5,267 nucleotides of DNA, taken from positions 1-5,267 of the forward strand of contig JAUVHF010000123.1 of NCBI GenBank assembly GCA_030593425.1, read 5' to 3'. Position numbers and translations under genes: made by a program. The notes below the pieces were generated by a model. It had not been told where the DNA came from and made no database searches. It worked only from the letters and a program-made list of their open reading frames with translations. The stretch is from Anaerolineales bacterium (GTDB lineage Bacteria; Chloroflexota; Anaerolineae; UBA7937). Below are positions 1-5,267 of the stretch, in pieces (within the stretch, counting starts at the first letter, position 1; every line of letters begins with the position of its first letter).

Positions 1-288
1 GGCTATATCATCAAACACACCCCCGGACTGGAAGATTTCAGTAGGAAGAATACGAACCTGGGAGCCATCAGGTCGGGGCGAGTGATCACCTACACCCAAC
101 CTGTGACCGTGACCTTGCAAGGCACAGCCAAACCAGACAAGGGACCAAAAGAGACTCCCCCCGGCTGGGAGCACGGAAAGGGACAGGGCTCCCAAGGGCA
201 AGGTCATGACAAGGGAGACCAAGGACAGGGTCATGGCAAGGGACAGCAAGGACAACCCCAAGGCAAGGGCAAGGGCCCAAAACAGTAG
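1..288 (+). CDS. 3' end of an unidentified protein with a Gly/Gln/Lys/His-rich repeat tail
   Basis: The frame is open from the first base to a TAG at 286-288, giving the last 95 residues of a protein whose start lies outside the window. A GTG at 82 is in frame, but the open frame continues upstream and I see no reason to start there. The first 41 or so residues are of ordinary composition and end in alternating hydrophobic residues (VITYTQPVTVTL), which suggests a beta strand at the edge of a folded domain. From about residue 42 the chain becomes low complexity: KGPKETPPGWEHGKG, then near-repeats of Gln-Gly-Gln-Gly-His-x-Lys-Gly, ending GKGPKQ. The tail is strongly basic and probably disordered. 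PPGWEHGKG-type tails occur, from memory, in predicted secreted Chloroflexota and actinobacterial proteins, but I cannot assign a family or function. The gene converges on the murF-alr unit, with a hairpin between them. Confidence 0.7.
   Translation, partial: GYIIKHTPGLEDFSRKNTNLGAIRSGRVITYTQPVTVTLQGTAKPDKGPKETPPGWEHGKGQGSQGQGHDKGDQGQGHGKGQQGQPQGKGKGPKQ
193..273 (+). repeat. 27-bp tandem coding repeat in the Gly/Gln-rich tail
   Basis: Three in-frame 27-bp units lie at 193-219, 220-246 and 247-273. They encode QGQGHDKGD, QGQGHGKGQ and the more degenerate QGQPQGKGK. The first two units match at most positions, and the third has drifted. The repeat keeps the reading frame, so changes in copy number would lengthen or shorten the disordered tail without breaking the gene. 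Confidence 0.6.
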
Positions 289-360
289 CGGATGACCAGT
301 CGAAGAAGGGCAAAGAGAGAATAGATAGCCTGGGCTAGGGGAGAAAGCGCCGATACAGGC

Positions 361-388
361 GAGGGCGTGCTAAACAAAGCACGCCCTC
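361..388. terminator. Perfect 11-bp hairpin between convergent genes, probable terminator
   Basis: The arms GAGGGCGTGC (361-370) and GCACGCCCTC (379-388) are exact reverse complements. A T-A pair (371/378) extends the stem to 11 bp around the loop AAACAA. It lies 72 nt after the stop of the left gene and 28 nt after the stop of the minus-strand murF-alr gene. On the plus strand it is followed by a weak T-rich stretch (TGCCTTTCCT); on the minus strand no T-tract follows. It is therefore more convincing as the terminator of the left gene, though the stem could stop or protect transcripts from both sides. Confidence 0.65.
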
Positions 389-416
389 TGCCTTTCCTGA
401 AAACCCCACCTTGCAC

Positions 417-2981
417 TCAACTCACTCGCGGCACCCGGGCCAAGATCTCAGAAACCACCTCGTAGTTAATGGTGCCTAACTTATCCGCCACGTCTTCGGC
501 GGTGATTCTCTCTTCCTCTTGCTGGCCGATGAGGACCACCTCATCCCCCTGACGAACCCCGGGGATATCGGTGACATCGATCATACTCATATCCATACAT
601 ACCCGCCCCACCACCGGGGCCCGCTGGCCCCGCACCAACACCTCACCCCAGATTCTGGGACCCCTTCGGAAGCCATCGGCGTAGCCTACAGGGATGACAG
701 CGATGGAGGAAGGCCTCTCGGTGCGGTAGGCGCAGCCATAACTTATGTAACTCCCTTCCGGCAGCCGTTTCACCTGGGCGATCTGGGTCTTGAAAGAGAG
801 AACCGGTCGAAAACTATCAGGACAACGGACCTCTGAGGAAGGATCAAGCCCATAGACCGCTATCCCTGGCCGCACCAGATTGAAGTAGGATTCAGGGAGA
901 GTGAAGACAGCGGCGCTATGAGCTGCATGGATGAGGGGGATATGAATCTCGTTAGCCTCCAATTCCCTCACTACCCCTTTGAAGGCCTCCAGTTGGCGGA
1001 GCGTATATTCTTTCCCCCAGCCGGGGATGCCGTGGGCATCCTCTGCGTCAGCGATAGCGAAATGGGTAAAGATCCCCTCGACCAGGAGGTTGGGTAACCC
1101 TTGGAGGACCTGGACGAAGGGGAGAAGGTCAGAGGGAAGAAGACCCAGCCGACCCATGCCCGTATCCACCTTGATGTGCACCCGCACTTGAGAGTTGAGG
1201 GCCACGGCAGCGCGGGAGAAAGCCCTGGCCACATCTAGGGAGAAGACCGTGGCTGTGATATCGTGAAGGACGATATCTCTAGCCTGCCAAGCAGGGGTAT
1301 AGCCCAGAATGATAATGGGGGCGGAAATGCCCGCCTTCCTAAGGGCTACCGCCTCGCCGAGGCAAGCCACCCCCAGCATAGTGGCCCCATTGGCCAGGGC
1401 GGTGCGCGCTACCTTGACCGCACCATGGCCGTAAGCGTCAGCCTTGAGGGTGACGATGATCCCCACCTTCTCCCCTACTATCCTCTTGATCTCCCGCACA
1501 TTGTGGGCTAGAGCCCCCAGATCGATCTCCACCCAGGTAGGACGATCGGGGGTGAGGATGTGGATGCGCTTCCAAGCCGGGCTCTGTCGGACGAGGAGGC
1601 TCTCCGCCTGTGAGGGGTCGGCCAGCAGTTTCTCCACCACCCTCTCCATGCGAGCCTCCATTGACCCTTTCACCAATATCAGGTCGCCAGGCCCTACCCT
1701 CTCGACGATGCTACGGAGGGCATCATCGACGGTGTAGGTAACGAATATGCGTTCCTCGGCCAAGCCATACCTCCTGGCCTCATCAGCGATGATACCGGCC
1801 CGCTCACCCTTGGTGACCAGATAATCCACCACCTGAGCGGCCCGGCGCCCCACCTCCCTATGTCCCTCCTCCTCGTAGGCCCCCAGTTGTAACATGTCTC
1901 CCAAGATGGCGACCCTATCTCCTCCCTCCATCTGGGCTAAGAGGTCGAGGGCCGCAAGGGTTGAGGTCGGGTTGGCGCTGTAACTATCGTCCAAGAGCAG
2001 ACTGCCGTTTATCCCCTCTAAAGGCTTCAAGCGCCCCATAAGAGGCTTGAGTTCTTCCAGGCTTTGAGCGGCCTCCTGCAGGGAGAGACCGTAGAGAGTT
2101 CCCACCCCTATAGCAGCAAGAGCGGTGTAGACATTATGGCCGCCTAAAAGAGCAAGCCGGACTTCAACACCCTCTCCTTGATAGCGGACGATAAATCGCA
2201 CGCCTTCTCGATGGGCGGCGATCTCATAGGCGTAGAGATCGGCCTTCGGGTTCGTCCCGAAGGTGAGCACCCGGGCTTTGGTTCTGCCGGCCATGGCTCG
2301 AACCCGAGGGTCATCGAAGTTGAGGAGAGCGTAACCCTCCTCGGGCAAGGCCTCGATCAGTCTCCCCTTCTCCCGGGCTATATTCTCCAGGCTGCCCAGA
2401 TACTCCAGATGAGCGGCGTTCACGCTCATCACCACCCCTATACGGGGCGAGGTCATCTGAGCCAACTCTGCGATCTCATTGAAACTATCGCAGGCCATCT
2501 CCAAGACCGCGATTTTGTGCTCCGGGCGAAGTCTCCCCAAAGCGATGGGCAACCCATACCGCCCATTATAGTTGGCGTGGTTCCTGAAGACAGGAAACCC
2601 CTTTGCCAGGACCTTGGCGATAGCCTCCTTGGCGCTGGTCTTCCCAGTGCTCCCCGTCACCCCGATAACCTCAGGGGCGTATTCTTTGATTATATATTCG
2701 CCCCAATGGCGAAGGGCTTGTTGGGTATCGGGAACCACCACACAGGTCACACGATGAGGAGCGAGGTCTATCTCCCGCTCGCAGAGTACCCCCGTCGCCC
2801 CATCGCGACAGGCCCCAGCGACATAATCGTGGCCGTCGCCCTTCTCCGTCTTCACCGCCAAGAAGAGCTCTCCTGGCTGGAGGATGCGGGAGTCGAAGCA
2901 AAAATCGCTGAACTCCTGAGCAAAGATGGGGCCATAGACCCGCCCCCCGGTGGCCGCGAGGATATCAGACAGGTAGATCAT
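417..2981 (-). CDS. murF-alr: Bifunctional MurF (UDP-MurNAc-tripeptide:D-Ala-D-Ala ligase) / alanine racemase fusion
   Basis: This 854-residue cytoplasmic enzyme combines two steps of peptidoglycan precursor synthesis. The MurF part (about 1-455) adds D-Ala-D-Ala to UDP-MurNAc-tripeptide using ATP. It shows the N-terminal DSR..PG..F motif (30-40), the P-loop GVTGSTGKTS (107-116, K114), a degenerate N-Y-N-G-x-x-G-L-P motif (137-145), E161, the AHLEYLGS motif (190-197), K205, GGHNV (280-284) and the C-terminal DDSYSANP (331-338) followed by LGDM (360-363). After a linker (about 456-478), the alanine racemase part (about 479-854) interconverts L- and D-alanine with pyridoxal phosphate. It shows the PLP lysine K513 in LKADAYGHG, R611 in DTGMGRLG, R704 in VRPGIAVYG, the catalytic tyrosine Y748 in ISYG, Y767 in GYADG and CMDM (795-798). 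Both halves look complete and active. The ATG is preceded by GAGAGG (2991-2996) with a 9-nt spacer. It lies 21 nt after the small membrane protein gene, so the two are probably cotranscribed. The racemase product feeds the divergent ligases. Confidence 0.95.
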   Translation of the reverse strand: MIYLSDILAATGGRVYGPIFAQEFSDFCFDSRILQPGELFLAVKTEKGDGHDYVAGACRDGATGVLCEREIDLAPHRVTCVVVPDTQQALRHWGEYIIKEYAPEVIGVTGSTGKTSAKEAIAKVLAKGFPVFRNHANYNGRYGLPIALGRLRPEHKIAVLEMACDSFNEIAELAQMTSPRIGVVMSVNAAHLEYLGSLENIAREKGRLIEALPEEGYALLNFDDPRVRAMAGRTKARVLTFGTNPKADLYAYEIAAHREGVRFIVRYQGEGVEVRLALLGGHNVYTALAAIGVGTLYGLSLQEAAQSLEELKPLMGRLKPLEGINGSLLLDDSYSANPTSTLAALDLLAQMEGGDRVAILGDMLQLGAYEEEGHREVGRRAAQVVDYLVTKGERAGIIADEARRYGLAEERIFVTYTVDDALRSIVERVGPGDLILVKGSMEARMERVVEKLLADPSQAESLLVRQSPAWKRIHILTPDRPTWVEIDLGALAHNVREIKRIVGEKVGIIVTLKADAYGHGAVKVARTALANGATMLGVACLGEAVALRKAGISAPIIILGYTPAWQARDIVLHDITATVFSLDVARAFSRAAVALNSQVRVHIKVDTGMGRLGLLPSDLLPFVQVLQGLPNLLVEGIFTHFAIADAEDAHGIPGWGKEYTLRQLEAFKGVVRELEANEIHIPLIHAAHSAAVFTLPESYFNLVRPGIAVYGLDPSSEVRCPDSFRPVLSFKTQIAQVKRLPEGSYISYGCAYRTERPSSIAVIPVGYADGFRRGPRIWGEVLVRGQRAPVVGRVCMDMSMIDVTDIPGVRQGDEVVLIGQQEEERITAEDVADKLGTINYEVVSEILARVPRVS

Positions 2982-3002
2982 GAAGAATAGCCTCTCAAGA
3001 GT

Positions 3003-3188
3003 TTAGCCCCTTCGGTAGAGAAGGCTCCCGATTATAGCTGCCGCTCCTCCCACCGAGGTGCCCCCCATCTGCTGGTAGCCGAACCCCGGGTCACGCCCCA
3101 ACCCTATCATATCCGCGCTTACTGATATGAGAAGAAGGGCGATGCCTCCTCCGAGGAGAAGCAAACCTATGAGCCTGGTGGTACTCAT
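3003..3188 (-). CDS. Small two-helix membrane protein, function unknown
   Basis: This 61-residue protein starts at an ATG preceded by a perfect AGGAGG (3195-3200) with a 6-nt spacer, which makes it a convincing gene despite its size. It has a strongly hydrophobic segment at about residues 6-25 and a weaker one at about 44-58. Between them is a polar, glycine-rich loop with the motif IGLGRDPGFG (28-37) followed by YQQMGG. A short basic end (YRRG) follows the second helix. There is no lipobox and no obvious signal cleavage site, so it is probably a helical hairpin in the inner membrane. Similar short proteins with a G(I/L)G..PGFG loop occur, as I recall, in Chloroflexota genomes, but I know of no function. 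It lies 21 nt before murF-alr on the same strand and probably leads that transcript. A role in envelope biogenesis is only suggested by position. Confidence 0.8.
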   Translation of the reverse strand: MSTTRLIGLLLLGGGIALLLISVSADMIGLGRDPGFGYQQMGGTSVGGAAAIIGSLLYRRG

Positions 3189-3215
3189 ACTATCCCTCCT
3201 AATGGCGATACAAAG

Positions 3216-3244
3216 ATTTTAACACCCTGGCCTTCATGGCGCAA
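3216..3244 (-). promoter_or_regulatory. Candidate sigma-70-type promoter for the small gene and murF-alr
   Basis: On the minus strand, TTGCGC (3244-3239) is separated by 17 nt from TAAAAT (3221-3216). The -10 matches the consensus at five of six positions and the -35 at three of six. Transcription would start near 3209, about 20 nt before the ATG at 3188, just ahead of the AGGAGG site. It is the best-spaced pair I see in this short region, but it is a pattern match only. Confidence 0.45.
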
Positions 3245-3260
3245 CCTTGCTTATCGAGAG

Positions 3261-3266
3261 TATAAT
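3261..3266 (+). promoter_or_regulatory. Candidate -10 box (TATAAT) for the ligase operon
   Basis: A perfect TATAAT lies 43 nt before the ATG at 3310, which gives a predicted start of transcription near 3273. No good -35 hexamer stands 16-18 nt upstream; GCGCAA at 3239-3244 is the nearest and matches poorly. The promoter may therefore depend on an activator or be weak. Its would-be -35 region coincides with that of the divergent minus-strand promoter. Confidence 0.45.
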
Positions 3267-3300
3267 TGCTAGAATTCAATGTAACAAAGTTGAGGGTCAA

Positions 3301-3304
3301 GAGG
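3301..3304 (+). promoter_or_regulatory. Ribosome binding site that fixes the start of the first ligase
   Basis: GAGG, within AAGAGGG, stands 5 nt before the ATG at 3310. It supports this start over the in-frame TTG at 3247, which has no such site, would place the TATAAT box inside the coding sequence and would add 21 residues not expected in the family. Confidence 0.6.
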
Positions 3305-3309
3305 GTACT

Positions 3310-4353
3310 ATGCTGCGAGTGGGAGTGCTATTCGGAGGAGCCTCCTCAGAACGAGAGGCCTCGCTGGCTAGCGGGCGACAGGTTTGCTTTCATCTCAATC
3401 CCCAGAAATACAGTTATCTTCCCATCTTCGTGGACACAGAGAATAGGCTCTGGGAACTTCCCAAGAAACTCATCATTCAGAACACTACTTCCGACATCGT
3501 CGCCCGATTGGAGAAGGAAGCGAAACGCATCACTTACGAAGAACTCAAAAGCCTCATCGATTTCGCCTTCATCGCCCTTCATGGCAAATACGGCGATGAT
3601 GGTTGCATCCAGGGGCTCCTCGAACTTTTGAGGATACCCTACACGGGCTCTGGGGTCCTGGCCTCGGCCCTCTGCATGGACAAGCCCATGGCTCACCGGG
3701 TGCTCAAAGCCTCCCAGTTGGAAGTGGCCCAGGAGATGGTGGTTCGAGAGACCGATTGGGAGCGAGACCCACGAGGAACGGAAGACGAGATCATCAAGGA
3801 GATTGGTCTCCCCTGTGTGGTGAAACCCAGCCGCGAAGGCTCAAGCATCGGCGTATCGGTGGTACAGAAGGAGGAAGATATCGGTAGGGCTCTGGAAGTA
3901 GCCTTCGAGTGGGACAACTCGGCCCTCATAGAAGAGAAACTGCAGGGCCTGGAGTTCTCTTGCATCGTCTTGGGGAATGAGGAACTTTGGCCTATGCCTC
4001 CCACGGAGACGGTGGCTACCCATGAATATCTAACCTATGACGACAAATATATGCCCGGCCAGTCCCAGAAGATCACCCCGGCCCGGGTATCGGAGGAGAC
4101 GATCAAGATTATACAAGAAGAGGTGATGAAAGCCTACAAGGTCTTAGGCTTCAAGAACTATGGCCGCCTGGATGGCTTCCTCCTAGAGGACCACCGGATA
4201 CTCCTCACCGACCCTAACACCTCTTCCGGCATGGCCCCTTCTTCCTTCATGTTTCACCAGGCGGCGGAGACAGGGCTGAACGCTACCATGCTCTTCGATC
4301 GAATAATCGAGTTGGCCCTGGAAGCCCATAAGGGTAAGAAGGGACCCCTATAG
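3310..4353 (+). CDS. ddl: D-alanine--D-alanine ligase (Tyr-type), first of a tandem pair
   Basis: This 347-residue ATP-grasp enzyme is predicted to join two D-alanines in the cytoplasm, using ATP and magnesium, to supply MurF. Visible motifs are GGASSERE (9-16, with E14 matching E. coli DdlB E15), LHGKYGDDG (90-98), YTGSG (111-115), MDK (123-125), VVKPSREGSSIG (170-181), IEEKLQGLEF (207-216), DKY (245-247) and GRLDGF (285-290). The DdlB triad E15/S150/Y216 appears as E14/S178/Y247, which predicts ordinary D-Ala-D-Ala specificity. The chain is about 40 residues longer than DdlB, mainly from an insert before the LHG motif (about 41-82). The usual metal motif E-x-N-T-x-P-G-M reads DPNTSSGM (301-308), so the first ligand is Asp and the Pro is Ser. 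I recall the same DPNT variant in a Ddl subfamily of Bacteroidota, so it is probably functional. It is the first gene of a divergent unit; the second ligase follows after 12 nt. Confidence 0.92.
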   Translation: MLRVGVLFGGASSEREASLASGRQVCFHLNPQKYSYLPIFVDTENRLWELPKKLIIQNTTSDIVARLEKEAKRITYEELKSLIDFAFIALHGKYGDDGCIQGLLELLRIPYTGSGVLASALCMDKPMAHRVLKASQLEVAQEMVVRETDWERDPRGTEDEIIKEIGLPCVVKPSREGSSIGVSVVQKEEDIGRALEVAFEWDNSALIEEKLQGLEFSCIVLGNEELWPMPPTETVATHEYLTYDDKYMPGQSQKITPARVSEETIKIIQEEVMKAYKVLGFKNYGRLDGFLLEDHRILLTDPNTSSGMAPSSFMFHQAAETGLNATMLFDRIIELALEAHKGKKGPL

Positions 4354-4359
4354 AAGGAG
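4354..4359 (+). promoter_or_regulatory. Ribosome binding site of the second ligase
   Basis: AAGGAG begins at the base after the stop codon of the first ligase and stands 6 nt before the ATG at 4366. With only 12 nt between the genes, the two ligases are almost certainly on one transcript, and translation may be coupled. Confidence 0.75.
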
Positions 4360-4365
4360 AACCTC

Positions 4366-5267
4366 ATGGCGAAAGAGGAGAGGAGTCGGCTCCGCGTAGG
4401 CGTCATCATGGGCGGCATGTCATGGGAGCGGGAGATATCGCTCGAGAGCGGCCGCAACATATACCATAACCTGGACCTCTCCAAATATGAGGGTGTCCCC
4501 ATCTTCCTGGACAGCAAAGGGCGACTTTGGGAGATGACCCTGCCCCTTTTGGTCCAGAACACCACAGCCGATATCGAGGCCAGATTAGAAAAAGAGGCCA
4601 CCCGCATCCCCTACGAGAAGTTGAAGGAACTGGTGGACTTCGTCTACATCGGACTGCACGGCAAATATGGGGAGGATGGCTGCCTCCAAGGCCTCCTGGA
4701 ACTTCTGGGGATCCCCTACACCGGCTCCGGCATCCTGGCCTCGGCTATCGGGCTGGACAAACATATGACCCGTCGCCTCCTCGCCGCTGCCGGCATCCGA
4801 GCCCCAAGATACCTGGCCATCTCCGAGAGAGCATGGCACGAGCAAAGAGAGGAGATGGAGAAGGAGATCGAGGAGACCTTAGGCTATCCCTGCGTGGTAA
4901 AGCCCACGCGAGAGGGATGCAGCATCGGTCTCTCCGTGGTACGCGAAGGGGAAGGGTTAGCCCCGGCCATGGAAAAAGCCTTCCAGTACGATATTACCTG
5001 CTTAGTGGAGGAGTTGCTGAGAGGGACGGAGATCACCTGCGGAGTGATAGGCAACGAAAACCCCATCGTCTTTCTCCCCACCGAGACGCCCCCGCGCGGC
5101 GATTTCCTCACCGTGGAGGAGAAGTTCCTGCCCGGCGAGGGAGAGAATATCACCCCCGCTCGCCTCCCCCAGGAGATGATAGAGAAGGTGCAGAAGGTAA
5201 TGCTTGAGGCCTACAAAGCCTTGGGGACAAAGGTCTATGCCCGCATCGATGGCTTCGTGGTCGATGG
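4366..5267 (+). CDS. ddl: D-Ala--D-X ligase paralogue with Phe at the specificity position (partial, 3' end missing)
   Basis: The frame is open from ATG 4366 to the window edge: 300 codons plus two bases. The product is an ATP-grasp ligase closely related to its neighbour. By hand count, residues 44-132 match residues 37-125 of the first ligase at 61 of 89 positions without gaps, including the same insert before the LHG motif. Motifs are GGMSWEREIS (16-25), LHGKYGEDG (97-105), YTGSG (118-122), LDK (130-132), VVKPTREGCSIG (177-188), VEELLRGTE (214-222), EEKF (251-254) and ARIDGF (292-297). ATP-binding residues are kept (K132, K179, E215, E222). Two of the three specificity residues differ from E. 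coli DdlB: S150 is C185 and Y216 is F254. Phe here is typical of D-Ala-D-Lac ligases, so a D-lactate or other D-acid acceptor is possible; altered D-Ala-D-Ala kinetics is the alternative. The C-terminal metal motif lies outside the window. VanH- or VanX-like partners are not visible. Confidence 0.9.
   Translation, partial: MAKEERSRLRVGVIMGGMSWEREISLESGRNIYHNLDLSKYEGVPIFLDSKGRLWEMTLPLLVQNTTADIEARLEKEATRIPYEKLKELVDFVYIGLHGKYGEDGCLQGLLELLGIPYTGSGILASAIGLDKHMTRRLLAAAGIRAPRYLAISERAWHEQREEMEKEIEETLGYPCVVKPTREGCSIGLSVVREGEGLAPAMEKAFQYDITCLVEELLRGTEITCGVIGNENPIVFLPTETPPRGDFLTVEEKFLPGEGENITPARLPQEMIEKVQKVMLEAYKALGTKVYARIDGFVVD

Noticed and set aside
178..216. Runs of GGG that might form a G-quadruplex
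   Set aside because: The loops are long and uneven (3, 7 and 14 nt) and the G-richness is explained by Gly and Lys codons in the repeat tail.
289..416. Possible small gene between the left gene and murF-alr
   Set aside because: Apart from the hairpin I see no start codon with a ribosome site leading a plausible frame.
2178..2990. A 270-codon open frame on the plus strand opposite murF
   Set aside because: It lies wholly antisense to a gene with clear MurF motifs, its predicted product has no recognisable domain, and such shadows are common in GC-rich coding DNA.
3247..3309. Extended TTG start giving a 368-residue first ligase
   Set aside because: The extra 21 residues lie before the conserved GG.SSERE start of the family, no ribosome site precedes the TTG, and the TATAAT box would fall inside the gene.
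4527..5207. A 226-codon plus-strand open frame rich in Arg, Gly and Pro
   Set aside because: It is a frame-shifted reading of the second ligase gene, whose real frame shows all the family motifs and stays open to the window edge.
4366..5267. A VanA-type acquired resistance cluster
   Set aside because: The second ligase is most similar to its neighbour, not to the VanA/VanB group, and no VanH, VanX, VanR or VanS genes are visible; a local duplication explains it better.
1..5267. tRNA, rRNA, CRISPR arrays, insertion sequences or riboswitches
   Set aside because: I found no cloverleaf, spaced repeat array, terminal inverted repeats with a transposase, or leader long enough for a riboswitch.

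Overview
The window looks like a cell-wall (peptidoglycan) precursor locus from a moderately GC-rich bacterium. It has clear Shine-Dalgarno sites (a perfect AGGAGG before the small gene, AAGGAG before the last gene) and frequent ATA, AGA and AGG codons. A MurF-alanine racemase fusion is best known from Bacteroidota, but the strong ribosome sites and base composition do not fit that phylum well. The small two-helix membrane protein with an IGLG..PGFG motif, and the PPGWEHGKG tail of the first gene, resemble proteins I recall from Chloroflexota. I lean to Chloroflexota, or another deep-branching phylum, without being able to prove it.

Layout. Positions 1-288 (+) hold the 3' end of an unidentified gene whose product ends in a Gly/Gln/Lys/His-rich repeat tail. 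A perfect 11-bp hairpin follows at 361-388, between this gene and the convergent one. Positions 417-2981 (-) encode an 854-residue fusion of MurF and alanine racemase. Positions 3003-3188 (-) encode a 61-residue membrane protein just upstream of the fusion gene, probably in the same transcript. A 121-nt divergent intergenic region (3189-3309) holds candidate promoters in both directions. Positions 3310-4353 (+) encode a complete D-Ala-D-Ala ligase family protein. Twelve bases later a second, paralogous ligase gene begins at 4366 and runs off the window at 5267.

How the genes work together. Alanine racemase makes D-alanine, Ddl joins two D-alanines, and MurF attaches the dipeptide to UDP-MurNAc-tripeptide. 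All three steps of the D-alanine branch sit here in two divergent units.

The most interesting point is the ligase pair. The first ligase keeps the Glu-Ser-Tyr active-site triad of E. coli DdlB (E15, S150, Y216) as E14, S178 and Y247. The second has E21, C185 and F254. Tyr-to-Phe at this position is the hallmark of D-Ala-D-Lac ligases such as that of Leuconostoc. The locus may therefore pair a normal ligase with a duplicate of altered acceptor specificity (D-lactate or another D-acid), which would bear on intrinsic glycopeptide resistance. This is an inference from residues only.
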